Notes under the pieces: model-generated
Told to the model about the DNA's origin: nothing
Seen by the model: only the letters and a program-made list of their open reading frames with translations
Database searches by the model: none
From: Sediminibacterium sp. FEMGT703S
Lineage (GTDB): Bacteria; Bacteroidota; Bacteroidia; Chitinophagales; Chitinophagaceae
Direction of reading: 5' to 3'
NCBI GenBank assembly: GCA_002786355.1
Contig: PGCO01000003.1
Span: 310,001-374,000, forward strand
DNA length: 64,000 nt
Shown: in pieces, positions 1 through 7,966 of the stretch
Numbering within the stretch: position 1 is the stretch's first letter
Layout of the letters: each line of letters starts with the position of its first letter
Made by a program: the position numbers and the translations under genes

Positions 1-787
1 CATCTGCTTCCAACACAACGATAGAACCGTCTTGTTTTTTTACAGTAGCTTTTACACCTGCACCAGTTGTATCAACTGATTCAACAGATGCATTGGTCAT
101 TATATCGATACCTTGTTTTTTGTATTGCTTCTCTAATTCTTTAGAAATATCTTCATCTTCAACAGGAACAATTCTTGGCATGAATTCTACAATGGTTACT
201 TTAGTTCCCATGCTGTTGTATACATAAGCAAACTCAACACCAATTGCACCACTACCAACTACAATTAAAGATTTAGGTTGCTCTGGCAATACCATTGCTT
301 CACGGTATCCAATTACTTTTTTACCATCTTGCGGAAGATTAGGTAATGCACGGCTTCTACCACCTGTAGCAATTACAATATGCTTCCCTTCTACTACTTG
401 CTTGCTGCCATCTGCTGCGGTTACTTCTATCTGGCCTTTGGCTTTAATTTTTCCGTAACCCATGATCACATCAATCTTGTTCTTTTTCATTAGAAATTGA
501 ACACCTTTACTCATTTTATCTGCTACCCCACGACTTCTTTTAACAACTGCACCAAAATCGTGCTGTACGCCGGTAGCGTTGATGCCATAACTGGCACTAT
601 GCTTCATGTAGTCGTATACCTGAGCGCTCTTGATTAACGCTTTGGTAGGGATACAACCCCAGTTTAAACAAACTCCACCTAAACTTTCTTTTTCAATGAT
701 GGCCACTTTAAATCCGAGCTGAGAAGCACGGATTGCTGCGGGGTATCCACCAGGACCACTTCCCAGAACAATTACATCATACGCCAT
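1..787 (-). CDS. lpdA: Dihydrolipoyl dehydrogenase (E3), N-terminal part, cut by window edge
   Basis: Flavoprotein disulfide reductase that reoxidises lipoyl groups of 2-oxoacid dehydrogenase complexes with NAD+. About 262 residues are visible from the ATG at 787. They show the FAD-binding GSGPGG at residues 9-14, the redox-active disulfide in GGVCLNWGCIPTK (Cys40, Cys45), the central ATGG motif, and a second Rossmann motif GSGAIG for NAD. The C-terminal dimerisation domain with the catalytic His-Glu pair lies beyond base 1. It follows the SAM hydrolase gene by 59 bp on the same strand, so they may be cotranscribed. Family assignment is secure; which complex it serves cannot be told here. Confidence 0.95.
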   Translation of the reverse strand, partial: MAYDVIVLGSGPGGYPAAIRASQLGFKVAIIEKESLGGVCLNWGCIPTKALIKSAQVYDYMKHSASYGINATGVQHDFGAVVKRSRGVADKMSKGVQFLMKKNKIDVIMGYGKIKAKGQIEVTAADGSKQVVEGKHIVIATGGRSRALPNLPQDGKKVIGYREAMVLPEQPKSLIVVGSGAIGVEFAYVYNSMGTKVTIVEFMPRIVPVEDEDISKELEKQYKKQGIDIMTNASVESVDTTGAGVKATVKKQDGSIVVLEAD

Positions 788-846
788 GGTAACAGTATTA
801 ATTAAAATTGATAAATATTGGTTTTGCGGATGCGAAAATACTATGT

Positions 847-1668
847 TTATTCAAAGAATATGCGAATGGTCTGGTAAAACCATTTATTTCCATTAGAAAC
901 ACCAGATTGTTGCATATGTTCATTATAACCTTGTAGCCCAAATAAACCCGCCATATTGCCGTTTCTTAAGGCAATTTCGAGGTATCCAGCCGAATTAAAC
1001 CAAGCAATTTTACCATGCTCGGCTACTGAAGCATAATTCCCACTAATCTTATCAATCACTTCATTACGCTTAAACATGATCTTAAACCGCCTTCCTTTAC
1101 CATGCTCTTCAAAATCCTTTTTGGTAATATTAATCACCACATTCTCAAAATTATCGATGAACAAAATTTGACCCTCTATCCAATTTTCGCCAACAGTAGG
1201 CTTTAAAGGATATTTCTCAACCATTTCCTGCGTTATAGTTCCTGCTGCAGTAACCCTACCCTGCTTAAAAATATTGGCTATAGCCGCCACTAAATCGGCT
1301 GTGATGGTTAATAAATCTGCATTGGGAGTAACGGGAACCCGAATAATTTGTGCCGGCTTAACTCCTGTAATCATGGTGATTAATCCATTATCTGCACAAA
1401 TAATGTTTTGCCCATTCCAGTGCGCAATTAAAAAATGGTTTGTCTCAGCTTCAAAAACATTTAACAAAACCAAATGGAAAGAGCCAGAAGGATAAAATTT
1501 AAAAGCATTTCCACATATATAAGCTGCAAGCGGCAAGTTGGTTTGAGACAAATAATGCGAAATATCTGCAATAGTTAAATCGGGGATGGCTTGCAAAAAC
1601 TGACCTTTTATGGCACCAACGATAAAATCTCGCTGGCCAATATCAGAACTCAAAGTCAGTATAGGCAT
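847..1668 (-). CDS. S-adenosyl-L-methionine hydrolase (adenosine-forming), DUF62 family
   Basis: A 273-residue member of the SAM hydroxide adenosyltransferase / chlorinase-fluorinase-like family (DUF62). Characterised relatives split S-adenosylmethionine with water into adenosine and methionine. The N-terminus LTLSSDIGQRDFIVGAIKG carries the family's conserved Asp-containing SAM-binding start, followed by the ADISH segment and the CADNGL motif near residue 90. Length fits the family and there is no signal peptide, so it is cytoplasmic. It sits 29 bp downstream of the SDR gene and upstream of lpdA. The halogenase activity of a few relatives is unlikely in this context, but sequence alone does not exclude it. 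Confidence 0.85.
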   Translation of the reverse strand: MPILTLSSDIGQRDFIVGAIKGQFLQAIPDLTIADISHYLSQTNLPLAAYICGNAFKFYPSGSFHLVLLNVFEAETNHFLIAHWNGQNIICADNGLITMITGVKPAQIIRVPVTPNADLLTITADLVAAIANIFKQGRVTAAGTITQEMVEKYPLKPTVGENWIEGQILFIDNFENVVINITKKDFEEHGKGRRFKIMFKRNEVIDKISGNYASVAEHGKIAWFNSAGYLEIALRNGNMAGLFGLQGYNEHMQQSGVSNGNKWFYQTIRIFFE

Positions 1669-1697
1669 GGTATAATGCTAACGAAAAAAGGACTGGA

Positions 1698-2504
1698 TTA
1701 TTTTACCAACTCTCCGTTTTTAAAGAAAAATTTTCGAACCAACCGATCGGTTAAAGAAGGAAAAAATTTATTCATAAAAACGGTTCGTTTTCCAGTGAAA
1801 GTAAGCACTAGTGTCCTTTTTCTTTTAGCCATTGCATTGGCAATATGCTGTGCGCATTCGTCTGCAGACATCATCTGGTCTTCTGCCATTTTAGACTCAC
1901 CATTTGGATTACCAGATTTATCTAAAGCAGCATTACGAATATTGGAAGTAGTAAATCCTGGACAAACCCACATCACATTGGTGCCAGAATCAAGAAGTTC
2001 TGTTCGCAAACTTTCTAGCCAACCATTTACAGCATATTTTGATGCAGAGTAACCACTTCTTCCTGGCAGGCCTCTATATCCTGCAATCGAAGATACCCCA
2101 ACAATTGTCCCTTTATTTTTTAAAATATAGGGTAATGCCAATTTGGTGCAATAGACTGTTCCCCAAAAATTAATATCCATTACTTTTCGGATAGCATCAA
2201 ACTCCACTTCTTCAACTAAAGAGCGCATTGATACCCCTGCATTATTGATTAATATATCTATGGTCCCAAACTGCTTTACTACCAATTGAATGAAATTGAT
2301 ACAATCTTGCTCCTTACTCACATCTGCAGTGTGAATAATCAAAGGCTTGCCTGAATAAGCAGATTGTAATTGATACAACTTGTCATAATTTCTTCCACAA
2401 GTAGCCACTTTCGCTCCGTTAGCCATAAATAAAGACACCAACGCTTTTCCTATTCCTTCTGATCCACCAGTGATTACCACCACTTTATCCTTGAACGCTA
2501 CCAT
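1698..2504 (-). CDS. SDR family NAD(P)-dependent oxidoreductase
   Basis: Classical short-chain dehydrogenase/reductase of 268 residues, counting from the ATG at 2504. A longer frame is open upstream to 2570, but it would start above the -7 promoter element at 2526-2533, so the shorter start is preferred. Motifs are TGGSEGIG (12-19), NNAG (87-90), the catalytic Ser at 138/139 and the Tyr152-x-x-x-Lys156 pair, with a PGF segment after them. The C-terminus is basic and hydrophobic (FFPSLTDRLVRKFFFKNGE), as in SDRs that act on lipid or ketosphinganine-type substrates. The substrate is not known. Probably first gene of an SDR-SAM hydrolase-lpdA unit. Confidence 0.9.
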   Translation of the reverse strand: MVAFKDKVVVITGGSEGIGKALVSLFMANGAKVATCGRNYDKLYQLQSAYSGKPLIIHTADVSKEQDCINFIQLVVKQFGTIDILINNAGVSMRSLVEEVEFDAIRKVMDINFWGTVYCTKLALPYILKNKGTIVGVSSIAGYRGLPGRSGYSASKYAVNGWLESLRTELLDSGTNVMWVCPGFTTSNIRNAALDKSGNPNGESKMAEDQMMSADECAQHIANAMAKRKRTLVLTFTGKRTVFMNKFFPSLTDRLVRKFFFKNGELVK

Positions 2505-2525
2505 GTTTAATTTGTTTATATGTTG

Positions 2526-2533
2526 CAAAATTA
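2526..2533 (-). promoter_or_regulatory. Candidate -7 element (TAATTTTG) of the SDR promoter
   Basis: On the minus strand TAATTTTG matches the Bacteroidota sigma-ABfr -7 consensus TAnnTTTG and lies 21 bases upstream of the ATG at 2504. A clear TTTG -33 element at the usual 19-21 bp spacing is not visible, so this rests on the -7 match alone. Confidence 0.5.
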
Positions 2534-2586
2534 CACTAAAGAAAAATTTAACACCGAATAAAAATTGCAAAAAAAATCAATAAAAA

Positions 2587-2617
2587 TTTGGCTGTAGTTT
2601 TATTTATCTTATTTTTG
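2587..2617 (+). promoter_or_regulatory. Promoter of tRNA-Lys (TTTG-N19-TATTTTTG)
   Basis: The -33 element TTTG (2587-2590) and the -7 element TATTTTTG (2610-2617) are separated by 19 bp, exactly the Bacteroidota housekeeping promoter architecture. Transcription should start near 2622, about 33 bases before the mature tRNA 5' end. It is the best full promoter match in the window. Confidence 0.8.
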
Positions 2618-2654
2618 CAACCCAATTAAAGATAACGGCAACGAAAATCTTTAA

Positions 2655-2727
2655 GATTCTGTAGCTCAGTTGGTAGAGCAATACACTTTTAATGTATGGG
2701 TCCTGGGTTCGAGTCCCAGCGGGATCA
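2655..2727 (+). tRNA. tRNA-Lys, anticodon TTT
   Basis: Folds as a complete cloverleaf of 73 bases. Acceptor stem GATTCTG pairs with CGGGATC (two G.U pairs), D-arm GCTC/GAGC, anticodon stem ATACA/TGTAT around loop CTTTTAA (anticodon TTT), T-arm CTGGG/CCCAG around TTCGAGT. The discriminator base is A2727 and CCA is not encoded (CAA follows), so the CCA-adding enzyme at the far end of this window would be needed to finish it. Confidence 0.97.
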
Positions 2728-2729
2728 CA

Positions 2730-2758
2730 AAGCTCCGAAGAAATTCGGAGCTTTTTTT
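2730..2758 (+). terminator. Rho-independent terminator of tRNA-Lys
   Basis: AGCTCCGAA (2731-2739), loop GAAA, TTCGGAGCT (2744-2752), then a run of six T. The stem is perfect and starts three bases after the tRNA, so it is the tRNA transcript's terminator. Confidence 0.9.
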
Positions 2759-2767
2759 ATGCGATGA

Positions 2768-3030
2768 ACTCAAGTGAGCGGAAGAAATCGTAATGTAAGA
2801 GTGAAAGCGAGACGAGCTTGCTTGATCGAGCTTGAACGAATTGCATTACAACGAGCGAAGCGAGTACTTCCGCGAACGAGATTAAACTAAAAAAAGGCTC
2901 TATTATTTTTACCGAGATTTGGGTAAGGTCAATCCGGAGGGAAGTCGGCTGAGCAGAGCGAAGACGACAATCCCAATCGTCGGCGAAGTGGAGTGAAGCT
3001 GACAATCCCAGCGGAAAATATAATCGTTGA
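2768..3030. repeat. GC-rich structured intergenic repeat element
   Basis: About 260 bp between the tRNA terminator and the 3' end of the Fic gene, visibly richer in G+C than its surroundings and in the purine-rich motif GAGCGAAG/GTGAAG. Nested inverted repeats flank its first half: GCGGAAG (2778-2784) with CTTCCGC (2867-2873), and GTAATGTAA (2790-2798) with TTGCATTAC (2831-2839). The second half has two 19-bp direct repeats (2957-2975 and 2992-3010, 35 bp apart, three differences). Each holds CAATCCC in the loop of a small hairpin (GACGA/TCGTC and GCTG/CAGC). It resembles the dispersed GAGCGAAG...CAATCC-type intergenic repeats seen in many bacteria. Open frames across it have the amino-acid composition of noise. 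Confidence 0.65.
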
Positions 3031-3033
3031 CAA

Positions 3034-3861
3034 CTATCCAAAAAAAATAGAAAACCCACTCCCCGGCCACTGTTTTTTATTTTGAGGCAAATCTTTTGAC
3101 ATATCTTTCTCAAATTGCTCCATTTCTAAAGTCAGAAATTTTCGATATTGGTCTTCCATAAATGCTTCAAATGCAATAGTATTTTCTGCTTTACGGGAAG
3201 CAACTAAAGCATCATAATAATCTTTCTTGTCTTCTTGATAAACTATTGCAAGTGGGAGTTTAAAATAGGCCTGAATAAAGTTCATTAATAATCGACTTGT
3301 CCTTCCATTTCCATCATAGAATGGGTGAATGCTCACTAAATCAAAATGTGCTACAAAAGAAAGTCGAAGCTGCTCAGGTATAGTATTCGCAATCTTCATT
3401 TGTTCATTTAATCTAACCACTAACCGTTCAGTATAATCAACTACTTTATCAAAATTCACAAAATAACTCCCTCCCGCACTAACATTCCCTTTTCTAAAAG
3501 CACCTTTACTAGCATCAATTTCACCAAATAAAGTTTGATAAACACTGCCAGTACTTTTCATAACCTTTGAGTTGATTGTCTGAATAAATTCAATATCAAC
3601 TTTACGTTGTTCATTTGCAGCATTTAAAATAAACTGAAGCGCATCAAAATGATCCTTAACCATCAAACTATGTGCTAATGGCTTGCCCTTTGGAGTAGTG
3701 CCTTCTTCCAATAAAAGCCTTGTCTCGGTTTCAGTAAGTGTTGACCCTTCAATACCGGATGAATGATGAACAATAGCATATTGATTGAACCTGTCATGAT
3801 CAATGACGTTTTGCAGGTCCAAAGACTTATACTTTGTAATTATGGGAATTAATTTTTCCAT
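3034..3861 (-). CDS. Fic family protein (AMP-transferase), class II with N-terminal inhibitory helix
   Basis: A 275-residue Fic-domain protein. Fic enzymes usually transfer AMP from ATP to a hydroxyl side chain of a target protein. The active-site motif HPFYDGNGRTSR (179-190) is complete, including catalytic His179 and Arg190. The N-terminus holds SSGIEG (34-39), which fits the auto-inhibitory motif (S/T)xxxE(G/N) with Glu38, placing it in class II. The C-terminus runs into the GC-rich element, ending in an odd GSGFSIFFG tail. Downstream of the PNPOx-like gene by 22 bp. Target unknown. No antitoxin-like partner is needed, since inhibition is internal. Confidence 0.9.
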   Translation of the reverse strand: MEKLIPIITKYKSLDLQNVIDHDRFNQYAIVHHSSGIEGSTLTETETRLLLEEGTTPKGKPLAHSLMVKDHFDALQFILNAANEQRKVDIEFIQTINSKVMKSTGSVYQTLFGEIDASKGAFRKGNVSAGGSYFVNFDKVVDYTERLVVRLNEQMKIANTIPEQLRLSFVAHFDLVSIHPFYDGNGRTSRLLMNFIQAYFKLPLAIVYQEDKKDYYDALVASRKAENTIAFEAFMEDQYRKFLTLEMEQFEKDMSKDLPQNKKQWPGSGFSIFFG

Positions 3862-3883
3862 CTATTCAAAGATAACAATAAAA

Positions 3884-4507
3884 CTAAGGCACCATCCAAT
3901 GATACTCGTCACTAATATAATCAAAAAAAGCTCTTCGATGGCCTGCATGATTCAACCACAACCAATCAATTGATTCAACCTGTATTGCAACAATACCAAA
4001 ATGCTCTTGCCCAACTTCACTTTCTTCTAAAGTAAATTTTTCTTGCTCAATGTTCTCAGACAAACCACTCGTAGGGATATCAGAAAAACTAGAAGGTGGA
4101 TTTTTTGTCAAATAAGATCTCCTGCTAGACAAAGCAGTTTTTTGCCAAGCTTCAGATGTAATATCATCATCATAATGCAATTTTGCTTTTCCTTTCACCC
4201 TTAACTGAATACGGGCTGAAGCATCATAAAACAAAGCACTAATAGATTGATTTAATGCTAACTCTTCCCATTTTCTACTTCTAATATCAGTATGAAAACG
4301 CAAGACTCTTTCTATAGGCAAAGCTTTACGCAAAACCATGGTACGCATACTCACTTCTCCATTGCTTATACTACCAACACAAGGAGTATGAAACGCATCT
4401 CTACCCCTAATTGCTCCATTTACTAATCTATTCCAGCAATCTTTTTCTAACTCAATTAGGTTATAAAAAATACTATTGATTATTACACCGTCATTCAAAT
4501 CCATCAT
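3884..4507 (-). CDS. Pyridoxamine 5'-phosphate oxidase family flavin-binding protein
   Basis: A 207-residue split-barrel flavoprotein of the PNPOx-like group. The N-terminal half carries the FMN-binding strand with SMRTMVLRK, the segment FHTDIRSRKWEEL typical of the Alr4036/PNPOx-like fold, and ARIQLRVKGKAKLHYDD. The C-terminal WLWLNHAGHRRAFFDY resembles the PNPOx dimerisation segment. It lacks the full PdxH substrate site as far as I can judge, so it is more likely a general flavin reductase or oxidase than the B6 enzyme. It sits 22 bp upstream of fic and 40 bp downstream of the DUF3050 gene, suggesting one transcript. Confidence 0.75.
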   Translation of the reverse strand: MMDLNDGVIINSIFYNLIELEKDCWNRLVNGAIRGRDAFHTPCVGSISNGEVSMRTMVLRKALPIERVLRFHTDIRSRKWEELALNQSISALFYDASARIQLRVKGKAKLHYDDDITSEAWQKTALSSRRSYLTKNPPSSFSDIPTSGLSENIEQEKFTLEESEVGQEHFGIVAIQVESIDWLWLNHAGHRRAFFDYISDEYHWMVP

Positions 4508-4547
4508 ACATAATCAACAATATAACACAATGAAAGTTGAGTAAAGC

Positions 4548-5318
4548 TTATGCTTTATAGAAAGCATTTACTATCCCATCCCACAAACAAGATCTAACTT
4601 GTAATGATTGGATTGATGCAGCTGTTGCTTCAGCCCATTTGGTTTCATCGTCTCCACATAAAGACTCCACCATTTCAATGGCTAATTGGCTATGATGCCC
4701 ACCATCAACTTCAATATGTCTTTCAATATAATATTTGAAAATAGAAACCTTCTCGGGGTGATCGGTATAAATTTTATCTAAGATTTTTATGAACATATCA
4801 GGAATAAGGTCTTCTCTGCCAAAAGTAAACACAGCAGCCTGTAGGTGAATCGGATGATTCTCCACAATATCGAAAGTGAATTGTAAAAACGTTTTCACTT
4901 CTGTTGGAATATTTGCATCAGCAATGGCTTGTTGAATGGATTTGCCAGATTGAATTTGAGCAAATAAAATATCCAATAAATGGGTACTAGCCCCCATTTG
5001 TTGCATGGCCTTTAAATACAATTCAAAATGGCTGATTCGATTGCCAGCTTCATCAATATCCGACTCTTCACCAGCAACAATTTCATTAATTAAATACCTT
5101 GTATTCGCAATACCTTTTGGCATCCAAGGCAATTGAACACAGGTTAAATTAATTTGCAAAGACTTTAATAAGCTCATAAAGTCCCAAACAGCAAATACAT
5201 GATACTGGGTAAAATGCATTAGTCCAGACAAATCATTAATGCTAGCATAAACTGGATGGCCAAGCAACTGCGCTCTAGTACTGTTTAAATCCAATTTTAA
5301 TTGTTCAATCTTACTCAT
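4548..5318 (-). CDS. DUF3050 domain-containing protein (heme-oxygenase-like fold family)
   Basis: A 256-residue protein that matches DUF3050 over its whole length. The N-terminal LLGHPVYASINDLSGLMHFTQYHVFAVWDFMSLLKSL is characteristic: a helical protein with a His-rich TQYHVFAVWDFM helix and a later HIEVDGGHHS motif near residue 215 that could bind metal, as in heme-oxygenase-like di-metal proteins. ATG at 5318 is chosen over an in-frame TTG at 5348. No signal peptide. Function is not established. It probably heads a DUF3050-PNPOx-fic transcript. Confidence 0.75.
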   Translation of the reverse strand: MSKIEQLKLDLNSTRAQLLGHPVYASINDLSGLMHFTQYHVFAVWDFMSLLKSLQINLTCVQLPWMPKGIANTRYLINEIVAGEESDIDEAGNRISHFELYLKAMQQMGASTHLLDILFAQIQSGKSIQQAIADANIPTEVKTFLQFTFDIVENHPIHLQAAVFTFGREDLIPDMFIKILDKIYTDHPEKVSIFKYYIERHIEVDGGHHSQLAIEMVESLCGDDETKWAEATAASIQSLQVRSCLWDGIVNAFYKA

Positions 5319-5417
5319 ACACTTAGTAATCTTTTTTACAGAATACAAAGATTACACCAGACCAAGCATTTGGTTTAAAATAATGAGGAACTATAAAATT
5401 TTAATTAAATAATAACA

Positions 5418-7865
5418 TTATTTCACCCTACCTTTTTCAGCATCACTGCCACCAGTATTTCGCGCGTTCAAACTTTTCCCTTTATTAAATCGATAACCAA
5501 ATGCAATTGTTCCTACACGGGTATCTAAAAAACTCTTCCAATTAGCCGTAGAATTGGCCACAGCTAATATATCACCCCCCGGTTGGTTAGAATAAAATAT
5601 ATCATTCAACGTAAATTTCAAAGAGCCCATGTCTTTTAAAATTTTAACGGAAAGTCCCATGCGCATGGTCCAAACAGGAATGGTTATAAATTGCCCCGTT
5701 ACTACACGACTGGTGTAAGTGCCTGATAATTCAGCAGACCATTTTTTATTTAAAACAAATTGATTGGTTGGACTGATGAACCAGAAACTCCCTTTATTAT
5801 TCAATTGTTGTCCATAAATAGTTGACCTAAAATCATTATAGGTTAACTCAGAATACAATTGTAGTACCCACCATTTTGTTGGATTAAATGCGCCGTTAAA
5901 TGACAAACTATAAGAGAATTGTTGACCAAGGTTTCCTGGCCTGCTGTAAAAAATACCATTTTCTTGTTGAATGGTTTCTGTGATTACATCTTTTACATAA
6001 GTAAACTCAAACGCAGTAGTAAAGCGGTTTTTATACGTGTGCGACAACTCTATATTTTGAGAAAACGTTGGTTGCAAATAAGGATTACCCGAATACAAGG
6101 TAAAACGGTCTAAAGGATAAGTAAACGGATTCATCGCTTGGTAATCTGGGCGATTGATTCTTCTGCCTATACTCAGCCCAAGTTGATGCTTACCAACAGA
6201 ATCTACTCGATACAGCATAAAGATTGTTGGAAACAAATTATTGTATTGTCTTGTAAAGCTTGAATCGGGTCGCTGTAGATTGCCCAACTGATTTCCGGTG
6301 ATATTGGTATTTTCAAATCTCAACCCAGTTTGAAATGAAAATTTCTTGCGATTGAAATTATAGTTGATATAGGCCGCATTTATATTCTCTTTGTAAGAAA
6401 AATGATTTGAAAAATCATAATTAGGAATTTTAATACCATTGGCTTCATCAAAAAAGTTTGCAATATTATTGGTATTAACATAGCTCGATTTCACACCAGC
6501 TTCAAAGCGACCACCATTCTTAAGTGGATTTAAATAATCCACTTTAATAGCCCATATATCAATATCAGAAGGTAAATCACTGATTAAATTGGTCTTGGAA
6601 ATAAAATTATTATTGGCATCAAAAATACTATTCAATAAATATTGATCGGTTACGCCATGGTATCCAACATAATCTGCATTCGTAGAAATTTCCCTTCCGC
6701 GCTCATTCAGCTTATAAGAATAATTCAGGTTGACAGACTGATTATTGAATTGCCGCTTGGATGGACTAAAGGCTTGAACTAAGGATTGCAATTGTGCACT
6801 TCCATCCCCTACTTCGGCTTTATTGGTTGTTGTGGTGTTGTTCTGGTTTACAAAACCATTTAACACCAACCCAAATGTGGCTTTTTTATTGATATAGTAA
6901 TCAAATCCGACTTTCCCATTGAACCCTTTTGACACACGTTGAATAAATGAGTTTTGGTTAAATGTAGTATTCAAGACCGTGGTATTGGGTTTAAAATATT
7001 GGCGTTCAATAAACAAATCTTGAAAGGACTGATTAATATTATAACTCAGATTGGTAAAGAAATTGATTTTATTAACCCGATAGTTTAGATTAAAGCTGTT
7101 ATTACTTCTCGCATATACCCCTTGCCCATAACTGGTATTAATACTGCCATTAATGCCCTTGGTTTTAGTACGCTTTAATTTAAGGTTAATGATCCCTGCG
7201 TTGCCTGCAGCATCGTATTTTGCAGGTGGGTTGGTCATGATTTCAATAGTTGCCAAAGTACTAGATGGTAATGATCGTAAATAGTTGGCCAAATCTGCAG
7301 CAGTCAAATAAGTGGGCTTATCATCAATAAAAACCATAACACCCTGCTTTCCCCTTAAACTGATATTGCCGTTAATGTCTACTTGAACGCCTGGAGATTT
7401 TTCCAAGACCTCAAGCGCATTGGTACCCGCATTTGAAATCAATGCTTCTGGGTTAATAACCGTACGATCAATTTTTTTCTCTACAAATGGCAATTTACTG
7501 GCAACAATTACTTCATCAAGTGTATTACCCGCTTTGGGCAATAATTGAATTGGTTCTAGTTTTACAGATTGTTGCGTACCCAACAAATTAATTGGTTGAC
7601 TAAAATATTTTGCTGCCCCTTGGTATACAACCGTCAACATCAAGAGCCCTGTTTTGCTGGTGATGATTTCAAATTGACCAAGACTATCTGTTAAAACTAC
7701 TTTGACTAAGCTGCTGTCTTTAGATTGTACAAGGGTCACTATAGCTCCTTCTGCATTCAATTTTCCTGGCGCTTTTACAGTTCCAGAAATGGTTGTTTGT
7801 GCTATAACAGGCAAAGTAACCAATAGGCCAATTGCCAAAACAATAAAATGAATAGTGCGTCTCAT
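5418..7865 (-). CDS. Outer-membrane beta-barrel receptor (TonB-dependent receptor-like, OMP_b-brl_3 type)
   Basis: An 815-residue outer-membrane protein. Signal peptide MRRTIHFIVLAIGLLVTLPVIAQ, then a carboxypeptidase-regulatory-like domain (about 24-110), a plug-like region (about 115-235; ALEVLEKSPGVQVDINGNISLRGKQGVMVFIDD is typical) and a barrel rich in aromatic strands (ISIGRRINRPDYQAMNPF, a signature of this family). Such proteins usually take up or bind large nutrients, but this subgroup has few characterised members. It is preceded by the terminator of the molybdenum hydroxylase operon, so it is probably transcribed alone. The substrate cannot be deduced. Confidence 0.85.
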   Translation of the reverse strand: MRRTIHFIVLAIGLLVTLPVIAQTTISGTVKAPGKLNAEGAIVTLVQSKDSSLVKVVLTDSLGQFEIITSKTGLLMLTVVYQGAAKYFSQPINLLGTQQSVKLEPIQLLPKAGNTLDEVIVASKLPFVEKKIDRTVINPEALISNAGTNALEVLEKSPGVQVDINGNISLRGKQGVMVFIDDKPTYLTAADLANYLRSLPSSTLATIEIMTNPPAKYDAAGNAGIINLKLKRTKTKGINGSINTSYGQGVYARSNNSFNLNYRVNKINFFTNLSYNINQSFQDLFIERQYFKPNTTVLNTTFNQNSFIQRVSKGFNGKVGFDYYINKKATFGLVLNGFVNQNNTTTTNKAEVGDGSAQLQSLVQAFSPSKRQFNNQSVNLNYSYKLNERGREISTNADYVGYHGVTDQYLLNSIFDANNNFISKTNLISDLPSDIDIWAIKVDYLNPLKNGGRFEAGVKSSYVNTNNIANFFDEANGIKIPNYDFSNHFSYKENINAAYINYNFNRKKFSFQTGLRFENTNITGNQLGNLQRPDSSFTRQYNNLFPTIFMLYRVDSVGKHQLGLSIGRRINRPDYQAMNPFTYPLDRFTLYSGNPYLQPTFSQNIELSHTYKNRFTTAFEFTYVKDVITETIQQENGIFYSRPGNLGQQFSYSLSFNGAFNPTKWWVLQLYSELTYNDFRSTIYGQQLNNKGSFWFISPTNQFVLNKKWSAELSGTYTSRVVTGQFITIPVWTMRMGLSVKILKDMGSLKFTLNDIFYSNQPGGDILAVANSTANWKSFLDTRVGTIAFGYRFNKGKSLNARNTGGSDAEKGRVK

Positions 7866-7923
7866 GTAGCAGTATTTTCCAGTTTAGGAGGCTTTGAAAA
7901 CAAAACCGTTGGAAAATAAAGCC

Positions 7924-7945
7924 AAAAAAGCCGCAATAAAGCGGC
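7924..7945 (-). terminator. Rho-independent terminator after the molybdenum hydroxylase gene
   Basis: On the minus strand GCCGC, loop TTTATT, GCGGC is followed by six T. It lies 21 bp past the stop of the molybdopterin subunit gene and separates it from the receptor gene downstream. Confidence 0.8.
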
Positions 7946-7966
7946 ATTAATGGATAAGTGGTAAAA

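Noticed and set aside
2957..3010. Two 19-bp direct repeats as a possible CRISPR remnant
   Set aside because: Only two copies, 35-bp period with a 16-bp gap, three mismatches and no cas genes. They are better explained as part of the structured intergenic repeat.
2757..3113. A 118-codon open frame on the minus strand across the GC-rich element
   Set aside because: It overlaps the 3' end of fic and the tRNA terminator, its residues follow the repeat composition (Ser, Arg, Leu from GAGCGAAG motifs), and it shows no family resemblance.
4542..4557. Small hairpin TAAAGC-TTAT-GCTTTA at the DUF3050 stop as a terminator
   Set aside because: Six weak pairs, two of them G-C, and no T-run; the next gene is close and probably cotranscribed.
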